This document shows, one piece after another, positions 26,834-38,692 of a stretch of 64,000 nucleotides of DNA. The position numbers and the translations under genes were made by a program. The stretch comes from Pricia antarctica (GTDB taxonomy: Bacteria; Bacteroidota; Bacteroidia; Flavobacteriales; Flavobacteriaceae). Positions within the stretch are counted from its first letter, which is position 1. Every line of letters starts with the position of its first letter. The DNA lies in contig DRGL01000081.1 in NCBI GenBank assembly GCA_011050085.1, positions 62,001-126,000 of the forward strand. The letters run 5' to 3'. Under the pieces are notes generated by a model. The model ran no database searches, had not been told where the DNA came from, and saw nothing but the letters and a program-made list of their open reading frames with translations.

Positions 26834-27922
26834 TCATTGTTGTTCCGACGTTGAAATTAAGTCAGGTGCTTCCTTTATCAAATACATATATACCGGAAAA
26901 TGATCCGAATATCCTCCAGCATAGCTGCCACCCGCGTAGGTGCGAAACGGATATCCTTTATACTGCCCCTTTTTAGTTAGCAAATAAGGTGCCTTGAATA
27001 CTCCAGCTTTCCAAAACTGGTATTTTTCATCATCCGGATTGATTAAGTTTTCTGTAAAATAAATCTGGTCAAAGAGATTCCACTTATCACGATAGGCCAG
27101 AGAACCTACTCCCTTTCGATATAATTTTTCCATAGGATTTATTAGGTTGACCTGTTCATGTTGATCCACATTTTCAACTAGCTCTGTGGGTTCGAGCTGG
27201 GTTCTCAATATTTTTTTAAAACTATCGTTGTCTGGGTCGTCATTAAAATCGCCCATACCGATAATCTTGGAAGAAATATCCAGCCTTTGGATTGAATCGA
27301 CGATGCGTCTACTTAGCTTGGCAGCTGCGATACGGTTAGGTCTACTACGCGCCTCGCCACCACTACGAGAAGGCCAATGGTTGACCAGGAAGTAAAACTG
27401 TTCATCGTCTAAAAGTCCTCCAACAATCAACTGGTCTCTGGTATAGTTTCGTTCGCCATTATCGTTGATTAATAATAATCTCCGACTGTCAAACGAAGTA
27501 GGCATAAAGGCGTTTTTCTTATAAAGTAGCGCAACATCAATCCCGCGTTCATCTGGTGAATCGAAGTGAACTATACCATAGTCTTTGGGTAGTAGGGTAG
27601 TATGATTGACCAAATCTTCGATAACTTTTAGATTTTCCACTTCGCAAATACCGATGATATCAGGGGATGTTTTTGTAACCTCCGAACCTATTTCGACCAG
27701 CACTTGAGACAGATTATCCAACTTCCGATGGTAGCGTTCAAGGGTCCAGTTATCCTTTCCCTCAGGCGTGCGGTCATCATCAAAAATCAGGGTATCATTT
27801 TCGGTATCGAAAAGATTTTCAAGGTTGTAAAATGCAATGGTCCTTATTTTATATTGCTTTTGTTCTTGGGCCATGGTTAGCAACGAGAATACGGAAAATG
27901 CGATAATTAGGTTGATTTTCAT
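26834..27922 (-). CDS. secreted endonuclease/exonuclease/phosphatase family protein
   Basis: The 362-residue protein has a signal peptide (about 1-19) and an EEP domain. The motifs are FYNLENLFD (metal-binding Asn/Glu), IGICEVEN with the metal glutamate, FLVNHWPSR with a catalytic His, MGDFNDDPDND with the Asp-x-Asn pair, and GGYSDHFPVYM with the final Asp-His. All catalytic residues of this Mg-dependent family are present, so it should cleave nucleic acid or phosphodiesters outside the cytoplasm. It is transcribed away from the TonB receptor gene, with about 120 bases between starts, which suggests shared control with the receptor and the DUF5689 lipoprotein. Confidence 0.9.
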   Translation of the reverse strand: MKINLIIAFSVFSLLTMAQEQKQYKIRTIAFYNLENLFDTENDTLIFDDDRTPEGKDNWTLERYHRKLDNLSQVLVEIGSEVTKTSPDIIGICEVENLKVIEDLVNHTTLLPKDYGIVHFDSPDERGIDVALLYKKNAFMPTSFDSRRLLLINDNGERNYTRDQLIVGGLLDDEQFYFLVNHWPSRSGGEARSRPNRIAAAKLSRRIVDSIQRLDISSKIIGMGDFNDDPDNDSFKKILRTQLEPTELVENVDQHEQVNLINPMEKLYRKGVGSLAYRDKWNLFDQIYFTENLINPDDEKYQFWKAGVFKAPYLLTKKGQYKGYPFRTYAGGSYAGGYSDHFPVYMYLIKEAPDLISTSEQQ

Positions 27923-28041
27923 AGGATTACAATACTAAAATCACCAATTAACGAGTAAAAATCCGTTTCAAGGGATTTTTTTGTTCAAGGGTTTGACTAC
28001 TCGATAACTTGTCAAGATTCGTAAATATCAAATTTGTCCAA

Positions 28042-30771
28042 ATGCGTTTTCTTGCTTTTCTGACACTACTATTTGCCACGCTACAAACCGTTTCGGCACA
28101 GGAGAATGCCATGGTCTCCGGAACTATTTTAGATATGCGAACCAAAGCGCCAATTTCAGGGGTTGTTGTAGGTATCGAGACGAACCAAATTTCAAGTATT
28201 TCCGATAATGAAGGTCGATTTGAGATCATAATTATCTCTCAAGGCGATTATATTCTGACGCTTACGGCATCCGATTTTGTAGCCAAAAGAATTCCGATAC
28301 ATTTCGATGGCCGGTTACTCGATTTAAATAGCATCTATTTAGAAAAGGATATTGCCGTAGAACAGAGCGATAATCTCATTAGCCTTACTGAATCTGAACT
28401 TTTAGACGATGAAATCAACTCCAATTCCTCGGCTTTGCTTCAGGCTACCCGCGATGTTTTTCTAAGCAGGGCCGCCTTTGATTTCGGACAGGCTTTTTTT
28501 AGGGTGCGCGGCTACGATTCCCAAAATGGAGAAGTTCTTGTCAATGGCCTCTCGATGAATAAGTTCTATGATGGTAGGCCGCAATGGAACAACTGGGGCG
28601 GATTGAACGACGTAACTAGAAATCAGCAGTTCACCAATGGTTTGGCAGCTTCCGACTTCACGTTCGGCGGCATCTTGGGCAATACCAATATTGACACAAG
28701 ACCGTCCGGTATGCGTCCGGGGACTCGTTTATCAGCTTCTGCGTCAAACCGTACCTATGCCGGACGCTTGATGGCTACCTATAATTCAGGCCTGCAGAAA
28801 AACGGATTCGCCTACGTCGTTTCGGCTTCGCGAAGATGGGCCAAACAAGGCTACATCGATGGAACGCTTTACGATGCCTATTCCGTTTTCGGGGCTTTGG
28901 AATACCAGTTCAATGATAAAAACAGTTTAAATTTTACGGGGATGCTAGCCAGTAACCGCCGCGGCCGCTCTTCTGCCATCACCGAAGAAGTATTCGAATT
29001 GGCCGGTAAGCGTTACAATCCGTATTGGGGCGAACAAGATGGTAAAATCAGGAACTCAAGGGAGCGGAAGATTGCCGAACCGATAATGATGCTGAACCAC
29101 TTTTTCGAATCGGATGATTTTAACTTAAATACGGGCGTTGCATTTCAATTCGGCACCAATACACGCAGCCGATTGGGTTATTATAATGCGCCAAACCCCG
29201 ACCCAACCTACTACCGTTACCTACCAAGTTTTTACGTAAATAGTCCGATTGGCGCAAATTTTATCAGTGCCAATGCCACCAAAGAGGGTTTTTTAGCGAA
29301 TCCACAACTTGATTGGCAAAAAGTGTACACCGCCAATTCCCGCGAGCAGGCTGCTTACGTCTTATACGACGACATTGCCGAGGACTCCCAATTTACAGGA
29401 AATACGGTAGGTAATTGGATTATTAATGACCGGTTACAGGCCGATTTCGGATTGGCCTATAAAAAACTGACTTCTGTTAATTATGCGGAAATTAATGATT
29501 TGTTGGGTGCCGATTTCTATACTGATATCGATCCGTTTTCCAACACGCTAAACGATATTACAGGACAGATTCAAAAAGAAGTGGATGCTATATTTAGTTA
29601 TAATTATGAGGTTCAGGCTGCCCAGTTCGACGGTTTTGCCCAAATCCGGTATACCCACACAAAATGGAACGCATTTTTTGCAGGTAATTTTGGTTCAACC
29701 AACTATCAACGTGATGGTCTTTTTCAAAACGAAAGGTTTCCGGATAGTTCGATTGGGGAAAGTGATGACGTAAAATTTTCTGATTATGGGATTAAATCTG
29801 GCTTCACCTATAATTTGACCGGTAGACACGGTTTAAGTTTACAAGGCGCCTATTTGACACGTCCTCCGGTTTTGCAAAACATATTCATCAATCCTAGGGA
29901 AAATAATCGGATAGTACCTGATATTCAAACAGAGACCGTCTCTACTGCAGACCTAAGCTATTACCTGCGCCTCCCAAAATTGACGGGAAGGTTGACCGGC
30001 TTTTATACTCGGTTTCAAAATACTACCGATATCAATTTCTTTTTTGTCGATACCGGTGTAGGTTCTGATTTTGTGCAAGAGGTACTCACCGACCTAGATA
30101 AGTTGCACATGGGTACGGAATTGGGCTTGGAGTATCAAATTTCGTCTTCCGTCAAGCTGACAGGAGTTGCCGCTGTAGGTAAATATTTATATGCTAGTAA
30201 CCCCAACCTCACCATAAATTTCGATACGGCCGGCCGCGAAGAAGATCTAATCAATTTAGAAGGTAATAGTGACCTCGGCATAGCGAACATCAAAGATTTA
30301 AGATTGTCACAGGGTCCGCAGCAAGCATACGCCGTGGGTATCGAATATCGGGACCCTAAATACTGGTGGGTAAGTATGTCAGCCAATTATCTGGCCGATA
30401 ACTATGCGGGTATTTCTTCCATCACAAGAACCCGAAGCTTTTATCTAGACCCGGAAACAGGGCAGAATTTTCCCGAGGCTACTGAAGAGAATGTGAATAG
30501 GCTGTTAGGCCAAAATTCCTTAGACAACTTTTATCTGTTAAATCTGGTAGGGGGAAAGTCATGGCTGAAAAAGGGAAAATACATCAGCATTTTCGCAAGT
30601 GTCAACAATCTTTTCGATGCAGTGTTCCGAACCGGCGGTTACGAGCAGAGCAGAAATGGTAACTACGGACAGCTCAGGGATGATAATCTCAGCGGAACGC
30701 CCTCTTTTGCACCAAAATATTGGTATGGCTACGGCCGAACGTACTTTTTGAATTTTGCGTTTAGTTTTTGA
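28042..30771 (+). CDS. TonB-dependent receptor paired with EEP and DUF5689 genes
   Basis: This 909-residue outer-membrane receptor starts at MRFLAFLTLLFATLQ (28042), which gives a standard signal peptide; an upstream in-frame ATG adds 11 non-signal residues. A carboxypeptidase-like domain spans about 22-105, a plug about 110-230 (RDVFLSRAAFDFGQAFFRVRGYD), then a barrel ending in YFLNFAFSF. Its end overlaps the frame of the DUF5689 gene, whose start is 55 bases on, so the two are cotranscribed. The neighbouring secreted EEP nuclease suggests that nucleic-acid or phosphoester fragments may be the imported ligand; that is inference. Confidence 0.9.
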   Translation: MRFLAFLTLLFATLQTVSAQENAMVSGTILDMRTKAPISGVVVGIETNQISSISDNEGRFEIIIISQGDYILTLTASDFVAKRIPIHFDGRLLDLNSIYLEKDIAVEQSDNLISLTESELLDDEINSNSSALLQATRDVFLSRAAFDFGQAFFRVRGYDSQNGEVLVNGLSMNKFYDGRPQWNNWGGLNDVTRNQQFTNGLAASDFTFGGILGNTNIDTRPSGMRPGTRLSASASNRTYAGRLMATYNSGLQKNGFAYVVSASRRWAKQGYIDGTLYDAYSVFGALEYQFNDKNSLNFTGMLASNRRGRSSAITEEVFELAGKRYNPYWGEQDGKIRNSRERKIAEPIMMLNHFFESDDFNLNTGVAFQFGTNTRSRLGYYNAPNPDPTYYRYLPSFYVNSPIGANFISANATKEGFLANPQLDWQKVYTANSREQAAYVLYDDIAEDSQFTGNTVGNWIINDRLQADFGLAYKKLTSVNYAEINDLLGADFYTDIDPFSNTLNDITGQIQKEVDAIFSYNYEVQAAQFDGFAQIRYTHTKWNAFFAGNFGSTNYQRDGLFQNERFPDSSIGESDDVKFSDYGIKSGFTYNLTGRHGLSLQGAYLTRPPVLQNIFINPRENNRIVPDIQTETVSTADLSYYLRLPKLTGRLTGFYTRFQNTTDINFFFVDTGVGSDFVQEVLTDLDKLHMGTELGLEYQISSSVKLTGVAAVGKYLYASNPNLTINFDTAGREEDLINLEGNSDLGIANIKDLRLSQGPQQAYAVGIEYRDPKYWWVSMSANYLADNYAGISSITRTRSFYLDPETGQNFPEATEENVNRLLGQNSLDNFYLLNLVGGKSWLKKGKYISIFASVNNLFDAVFRTGGYEQSRNGNYGQLRDDNLSGTPSFAPKYWYGYGRTYFLNFAFSF

Positions 30772-30826
30772 AAATCTAAACAGACGTTATAAAATCCTTG
30801 CAATCAAGGAAGTAATCTTAAAGAAT

Positions 30827-32212
30827 ATGGACAAAGCAAAAAATTTTACCAACAACACCAAACGTGCAGTTATCATCTTTGTTATATTCATGTATACCTT
30901 CTCATGTACCAAATCCCGTAATTTTGACCCGCCGCCCAACGAATGTTCTACTGGGCTGGTACCTAACGCCACCTTTGCAGAGGTTAAGGGGTTGTACGTA
31001 GACCAGACCTTTCAAATTCAAGAAGATCTGATTATTGAGGGCTATGTAGCCTCGTCGGATGAAGACGGTAATTTCTTTAGCGTGCTCCATTTTCAAGATA
31101 GCCCGGTGGGTCCGACCGAAGGCTTTGAAATCGAATTTGACGTTCGAGATTCCCATTTGTTCTATCCCGTCGGCACTAAAATCTATATACAATTGAAAGG
31201 CCTCTTTTTGGGGAAAAGTAAAGATGTATTCAAGATTGGCGGAGTATTTACATCCTTTGGAAATGTGTCCGTAGGCAGATTGCCTTCTACAATAGTGGAT
31301 AAGCATATTTTTGTGGCCTGTGATGAAATCGTGGCTATTGTTCCGAGTAAAATAGCATTGACAAACATCCCAAAAAATCTGACCAATACCCTTGTTCGCC
31401 TTGATAGTCTCGAGGTTTCCGATGCCGAAGTGGGCCAAGCATTTGCCTTTGAGCGCGAAGAGACTGAACGAACTTTGATCGATTGTGACGATAATGAGCT
31501 CATTTTGCTAAATAGTGGATTTTCGGAATTTCAAGCAGAATTACTTCCTGAAGGTAATGGGAGCATCACTGGTATTTTGTTGCGTGAGAATGATAAATAT
31601 CGATTGGCAATTCGGACTTTAGGGGATATTGATTTCGGAAATGGACGCTGTGCCGCCCTGGTCGATGAATTTACATCTGACCAAATTTTCATCTCTGAAT
31701 TGGCCGATCCCGACAACAATCTGGCGGCGCGTTTTATTGAACTGTACAATTCTGCCCAAAAGCCATTGTCGTTAAAAGGATGGTCTTTACATCGATACAC
31801 CAATGCCAATACTGAAATCAGCTCGAGCGTAGACCTATCCAATATTACGATCGGCGCCGAAAGTACACTTGTAATTTCCCCGAACGCTACCGAGTTTGAA
31901 GTGGTCTATGGCTTTGCCCCGGATTTTGGCGTCGGTAAAAATAGTCCTGCGGATTCCAATGGCGATGATAACATAGAATTGGTAGATCCGTTTGGAAAGG
32001 TCGTTGATGTATTCGGCGTTGTCGGTATAGATGGCACGGGTACGAACCATGAATTCGAGGATGGAAGGGCTGTGAGAAATACTAATATAGACCAAGGTAA
32101 CCCTAACTACACTTTTAGCGAGTGGGAAATATACAATGATTCAGGAGATTCGGAAACTATAAAACTACCTCAAAATGCGCCTCAGGATTTTAAGCCCGGG
32201 CAGCGGGATTAA
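30827..32212 (+). CDS. DUF5689 and lamin-tail domain lipoprotein
   Basis: Started at MDKAKNFTN (30827), the protein has 461 residues; the earlier in-frame ATG inside the receptor gene would bury the signal. The lipoprotein cysteine is in YTFSCTKS. A DUF5689 domain follows (about 35-270), with an OB-fold-like pattern IIEGYVASSDEDGNFF. A lamin-tail domain lies at about 295-430 (IFISELADPDNNLAARFIELYN, then SLKGWSLHRY). Lamin-tail domains in bacteria often accompany extracellular nucleases. The gene directly follows the TonB receptor, like SusD-type partners follow SusC, so it may be the surface ligand-binding partner. Confidence 0.85.
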   Translation: MDKAKNFTNNTKRAVIIFVIFMYTFSCTKSRNFDPPPNECSTGLVPNATFAEVKGLYVDQTFQIQEDLIIEGYVASSDEDGNFFSVLHFQDSPVGPTEGFEIEFDVRDSHLFYPVGTKIYIQLKGLFLGKSKDVFKIGGVFTSFGNVSVGRLPSTIVDKHIFVACDEIVAIVPSKIALTNIPKNLTNTLVRLDSLEVSDAEVGQAFAFEREETERTLIDCDDNELILLNSGFSEFQAELLPEGNGSITGILLRENDKYRLAIRTLGDIDFGNGRCAALVDEFTSDQIFISELADPDNNLAARFIELYNSAQKPLSLKGWSLHRYTNANTEISSSVDLSNITIGAESTLVISPNATEFEVVYGFAPDFGVGKNSPADSNGDDNIELVDPFGKVVDVFGVVGIDGTGTNHEFEDGRAVRNTNIDQGNPNYTFSEWEIYNDSGDSETIKLPQNAPQDFKPGQRD

Positions 32213-32422
32213 TAGGGTTTGATATGTATGCGAAGAGCAAGCATATCCGTGAAACCTATATCGATACGTGAGAATTAAATTATTGGAGAGCATTAAAAAT
32301 TGCCTATTTTTTATTTGTGAAGGTGTACTTATACTTAGTAGGTCAATCTGTTTGGAAGGGCTTGAATACATCGCTATAGAACGGATTTAACTAATCGATG
32401 GTCATGTTTAATGAATATTTCG

Positions 32423-32836
32423 CTATTTGGTTTCTTCAGCTGAGCATACAAAAATGCTTTCTAAAATTTTAGCGGAAACCGGTTTGATTAAATAATGGGT
32501 TTCCAACCCATAGGTTTTAGCCGTCTCAATATCATTAGTGTCTACAGAAGAGGTCATAATGTAAATTTCTGGCATACTCATATCCGATGTTTTAAGCTTT
32601 GTCAGTTCCTCCACAAAATCCCATCCGTCCATTACGGGCATGTTCAGATCTATAAAGAGTATAGAAGGTAAAGAAGTGTCTTCTTCTAAAAGTTCTTCGA
32701 AATTTTCAAGGGCATCTAGGCCGTTTTCGAAAATCGACAATTCAGGCGTAAATCCGATACTGGTCAGAGCCCTTTTGAATCCAAAAACAGAGATGGCGTC
32801 ATCATCGATAATACAGATTTGGCTGTATGGTTTCAT
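32423..32836 (-). CDS. single-domain response regulator, second of a pair
   Basis: The 137-residue receiver domain starts at MKPYSQICIIDDD (32836); the longer frame begins at a TTG overlapping the previous gene and is less likely. The acidic pair IDDDA, the phospho-acceptor aspartate in LFIDLNMPVMDGWDF, the TSS threonine-type switch in IMTSSV and the lysine in YLIKPV are all present. There is no output domain, so it signals through protein contact, for example as CheY- or phosphorelay-type carrier. It lies 26 bases after the sister regulator and belongs to the same operon as the kinase at 33292-35493. Confidence 0.9.
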   Translation of the reverse strand: MKPYSQICIIDDDAISVFGFKRALTSIGFTPELSIFENGLDALENFEELLEEDTSLPSILFIDLNMPVMDGWDFVEELTKLKTSDMSMPEIYIMTSSVDTNDIETAKTYGLETHYLIKPVSAKILESIFVCSAEETK

Positions 32837-32862
32837 AGAATAGTTTGTTGCGAAAGCCCGCC

Positions 32863-33264
32863 TCAAGACGACGATTCTAGAATACTGTCTAAATCTTCCT
32901 TTGAAAAAGGTTTGAGAATATAGTTGTTTACAATTTTATAATTTTTAATTCTTTCCAAATCCCGGGGGTCGACCGAAGAGCTAACAATATAAATAACAAC
33001 CTTTTCTACATTAGAATTCGAAATTTTTTCGAACTCCTCTAAAAATTCCCATCCATTCATAATGGGCATATCCAAATCTAAAAATATGACCGACGGAAAC
33101 TTTTCACCGTTAGCAGTGATCGCAGTTAGGCCATCGATAGCATCTTGGCCATTTTGATATATTACTACAGACTCATAGAAGCCAACTTCTGCCATAAGGC
33201 GTTTTGTACCGTAAATAAAGATGGGGTCATCGTCTATTATACAAAGTTTTTCAATTTTTTTCAT
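32863..33264 (-). CDS. single-domain response regulator, first of a pair
   Basis: The 133-residue protein is a lone receiver. The acidic pocket is in CIIDDDPIF, the phospho-acceptor aspartate in VIFLDLDMPIMNGWEF, the switch serine in IVSSSVDPRD, and the conserved lysine in YILKPFSK. It follows the PAS kinase gene after 27 bases and precedes a second receiver gene after 26 bases. The two receivers are similar in length and layout but clearly diverged, as after an old duplication. No DNA-binding domain is present, so the outputs are unknown. Confidence 0.9.
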   Translation of the reverse strand: MKKIEKLCIIDDDPIFIYGTKRLMAEVGFYESVVIYQNGQDAIDGLTAITANGEKFPSVIFLDLDMPIMNGWEFLEEFEKISNSNVEKVVIYIVSSSVDPRDLERIKNYKIVNNYILKPFSKEDLDSILESSS

Positions 33265-33291
33265 TTGTCGTTGTAAATGTTGACTGCCTAT

Positions 33292-35493
33292 TTAAGCGGC
33301 AGCTGATTCAAAATATAATTTAAATGTAGTTCCGACATCTACTTTGCTCTCCACCTCAATACGGCCGTTCATAGCCTCTATTTGATTTTTAGTTATGAAA
33401 AGTCCGATTCCCTTGGCATCCTTATTCCGGTGAAAAGTTTTATACATACCGAAGAGTTTCTTTCCATGGCGTTTTAAATCGATTCCCAGGCCATTGTCTG
33501 AAAAGGTAAGTACGGTATGATTGGCTATGTTTTCTGTAGAAATAACAATTTTTGGTGGTCTTTCCGGCGAACTATACTTAATACTGTTCGTGAAGAGATT
33601 TAATAATATACTATCCACATACGCCGGTATGGCATTGATTGTAAGATTTTCGGGGATATCCATGGTACAGGAGGTGTTTTTATCCTTTAATAACAACCCA
33701 AGATTCTTTTTGACATTTTTGATGGTTTTACGAAGATTTACGCGTTTCATCTTATCTATAGCACCTACTTTGACCTGTACAACTTCATTCAGATGCAATA
33801 CGGTCTCATTAAGGCTTTCTGAAGCATCAACAAGCATGCGCAACAAATTCTTTCGCTCTGTTTCATTTTCTTCGGTACTCAAAAACCCGGAAAGCATTGA
33901 TAAGTTACTAGAATGTGATCTAAGATTATGTGATACGATATGAGCAAAATTCAATAGGCTTTCATTTTGTTCGCTAGTAACTTCGACCATACGGCTCATC
34001 TTCTTTTCAGCAATTTTTCTGTGGGAGATGTCCATTACCTGTTTAACAAAATGAGATAATTCCCCTTCTATGTTTCGAACTGCGGTTACCATCAAAATAG
34101 CATATATCAAATGTCCCTTTTTGTGATAGTATCGCTTTTCGATTTGAAAGCTCTGCCTCTCATTGTTTTTTAGTTCTTGCAATAATTCAGAGCTAGCTTT
34201 ATAATCATCGGGATGGCTAATATCCTTAAAGCTCGTTTGCATCAATTCATCTTCTGTATATCCTAAACTATTGCAAAGACTTTGATTGACTTTGATCCAG
34301 TCGTCATCAAGACCAACCAATGCCATACCCGTATTCGAATTTTCAAAGGCGCCGGAAAATGAGTCTTGACTTTTCTTCAGCTCTAATTGAGTATTCTTAA
34401 GTTCGGTTACATCCCAATTGGTACCAATCATTTTAATTGCATTCCCTTCGGCGTCGCGTTGTATTATAACGATACCTCGGATATGTCTTACCTCTCCATT
34501 AGGCCAAATAATCCGGAATTCACTATCGAAACTTTTCTCTCCTGACAAAGACATGGCTACTTCATTGTCGCAACGCTCTATATCGTCTGCGTGAAGTCCA
34601 GAACGCCAAGCTTCGAATTCACCACTGAAATCTTCTTCTTTGACACCATAAATACGGTACATGCTTTCGTCCCACGTCAGTACATTATTCACGATATCAA
34701 AATTGAAAATACCGAAATTGGCGCCTACGGTGGCGGCCGTTAGTTTGTCAGTTACTTCTTTATAGTTCAGGGCAAATTTCTTTTGGTCATCAATATCCTG
34801 AAAAGTTCCATAGATGCGGGAGCATTTACCATTGACCATTTCTGCTTCACCCCTGGCCCGCACCCAAAGTTCTTTGCCTTTAGCGGTTGTGATCATAAGT
34901 TCGGTATCCCAGGGTGTGCCGTTTGCCAAGGCTTCGCTGAATAATAAAGTGATGGTATCACGGGATTCGCCTTCCTTATAGAAATTTATACCTTGCTCTA
35001 TTGTTGGCGTGAAATTTTTAGCAACTTCATGTATTTCCTTAGTGACTTCAGTCCAGTACACCTTATTGGTGGTCATGTCTACTTCCCATCCCCCTATACG
35101 TGCAACTTGCTCCGCTTTTAATAGAAGTTCTTCCCGACGTTTGGTTTCGGTTACATCTTCTAACATAATCATAAGACCGCCAAGCATTCCCTTTTCATCT
35201 TTCCAATGGTTTATCTTACAATTTAACCACTGAATTGAACCATTGGGCAAAATAAATTTAATGCCATTATCCAGTATTGATGCTCCCTGCAAACACTCAC
35301 TATACATCTCCCGTAGAGCTTCAGGCGTGTTCGGTAGAATATCGTAATATAGGTGACCGATTATCGAATCGAAATCGGGTGTAAATTCTTGTTGCCAGAT
35401 TTTAGAATGTGCAATAAATCGCATATCGACATCAAGAATAGCAACTGCGCAAGGAGAATCCTCAATAAGGAACTTGCTCGATACTGTTTTCAA
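33292..35493 (-). CDS. multi-PAS sensor histidine kinase
   Basis: The 733-residue cytosolic kinase has no membrane segment. Four PAS/PAC units occupy about residues 10-125, 130-238, 240-368 and 375-495; the PAC-type ends are visible as LMIMLEDVTETKR, IYGTFQDIDDQKK, IGTNWDVTELKN and VKQVMDISHRK. The dimerisation domain follows with H-box IVSHNLRSHSSNLSM, a variant common in Bacteroidota. The ATPase domain comes next with N-box LLNLFTNSIKYSS and G-box DNGLGIDL. It heads an operon with two receiver-only regulators. Signals could be light, redox state or small ligands; none of the PAS units shows a flavin motif I trust. Confidence 0.92.
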   Translation of the reverse strand: MKTVSSKFLIEDSPCAVAILDVDMRFIAHSKIWQQEFTPDFDSIIGHLYYDILPNTPEALREMYSECLQGASILDNGIKFILPNGSIQWLNCKINHWKDEKGMLGGLMIMLEDVTETKRREELLLKAEQVARIGGWEVDMTTNKVYWTEVTKEIHEVAKNFTPTIEQGINFYKEGESRDTITLLFSEALANGTPWDTELMITTAKGKELWVRARGEAEMVNGKCSRIYGTFQDIDDQKKFALNYKEVTDKLTAATVGANFGIFNFDIVNNVLTWDESMYRIYGVKEEDFSGEFEAWRSGLHADDIERCDNEVAMSLSGEKSFDSEFRIIWPNGEVRHIRGIVIIQRDAEGNAIKMIGTNWDVTELKNTQLELKKSQDSFSGAFENSNTGMALVGLDDDWIKVNQSLCNSLGYTEDELMQTSFKDISHPDDYKASSELLQELKNNERQSFQIEKRYYHKKGHLIYAILMVTAVRNIEGELSHFVKQVMDISHRKIAEKKMSRMVEVTSEQNESLLNFAHIVSHNLRSHSSNLSMLSGFLSTEENETERKNLLRMLVDASESLNETVLHLNEVVQVKVGAIDKMKRVNLRKTIKNVKKNLGLLLKDKNTSCTMDIPENLTINAIPAYVDSILLNLFTNSIKYSSPERPPKIVISTENIANHTVLTFSDNGLGIDLKRHGKKLFGMYKTFHRNKDAKGIGLFITKNQIEAMNGRIEVESKVDVGTTFKLYFESAAA

Positions 35494-35621
35494 GGCTAGT
35501 TTCAGTTTGGATGATTAAATAATAACTTTTTATAAGAACGTAGGAATTTACTTAAAATTGTAGGAATACATCCCGAACTTTCATATGGGCCGAAGAGGTT
35601 TTAATAGTCAAAAACTATCAA

Positions 35622-35651
35622 TTGATAATTTTTTAATATTCGCTATCTATG
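35622..35651 (+). promoter_or_regulatory. TTG-N19-TATCTATG promoter of katG
   Basis: TTG at 35622-35624 and TATCTATG at 35644-35651 have exactly 19 bases between them; the -7 element differs from TAnnTTTG at one base. It predicts a leader of about 65 bases before the ATG at 35725. Confidence 0.6.
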
Positions 35652-35712
35652 TATTTTAGCCTGTTTTTGGTACTTTTAAAGGATAAATAGGATAGATTTT
35701 AAAGAATTTTAA

Positions 35713-37971
<2,259 letters not shown>

Positions 37972-38003
37972 GTAAGTATACATAAATTGGAAATAGCCAG
38001 AAG

Positions 38004-38036
38004 GAGCTGCAGTAGACACTGCAGCTCTTTTTTTTA
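38004..38036 (+). terminator. Rho-independent terminator after katG
   Basis: GAGCTGCAGT (38004-38013) and ACTGCAGCTC (38018-38027) form a perfect ten-base stem with a four-base loop, followed by about eight T. Confidence 0.95.
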
Positions 38037-38213
38037 TCTATCCTTAAAAATTAGACCTTGTAAAACAATATAATCCGATCTGGTTAGTTTGAGTAGTAAG
38101 ATCAAGATGTGAGTATTGGTATTTCCAACAAAGGGAATTTCTCTAGACTGATATTATTGCCATGCAATGTAATGCTAAGAGACTTTAATACGGAAATAAT
38201 AAAAATATAACTA

Positions 38214-38642
38214 TTGAAAAAACGACTTTGGCTTTGGAATGTTTTGGCAGTGTTGACGGTCATCATCTGTTTGTCAGCGTTTGTTATGCATTATAAAAAC
38301 TGGACTTCTACCGATGCCAACGAAATGAAAATACTTTCGGGATTCTATTATAAAAAACTGAAATTCTCGGAACTGGATAGCATTAAATTGGTAGAAAAGA
38401 TTCCACCTATGGAACGATTGAACGGTTTTTCTGTCCAAGAAAAGGGAAAAGGTATTTATAGGGAATTCAAAGATTCACTTACCGATAAAAATGTCTACGT
38501 ATTCATTGATAACTTTTCGCATCAAAAAATTGCTGTAACGTATCAAGATTCGTTGAAACTATATTTTAATTTCAACGATTCGATTAAGACGCAAAACACC
38601 TATCAGCTCTTGTCAGCAAAAATCCCGGAGCCACCTAATTGA
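38214..38642 (+). CDS. membrane-anchored protein of unknown function
   Basis: I do not recognise this 142-residue protein. It begins with a TTG codon, giving MKKRLWLWNV and a single membrane helix (about residues 7-27). The next ATG is inside that helix, so TTG is the sensible start. The remaining 110 residues would be outside the cytoplasm, are rich in lysine and aspartate and show beta-strand patterns such as VYVFIDNFSHQKIAVTY. It precedes the DUF2141 gene by 50 bases on the same strand, so both may be transcribed together. Confidence 0.65.
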   Translation: MKKRLWLWNVLAVLTVIICLSAFVMHYKNWTSTDANEMKILSGFYYKKLKFSELDSIKLVEKIPPMERLNGFSVQEKGKGIYREFKDSLTDKNVYVFIDNFSHQKIAVTYQDSLKLYFNFNDSIKTQNTYQLLSAKIPEPPN

Positions 38643-38692
38643 TTATAGTATTTTTTCCGAATAATTACGAGTTATCATAAAATACTCTAGAC

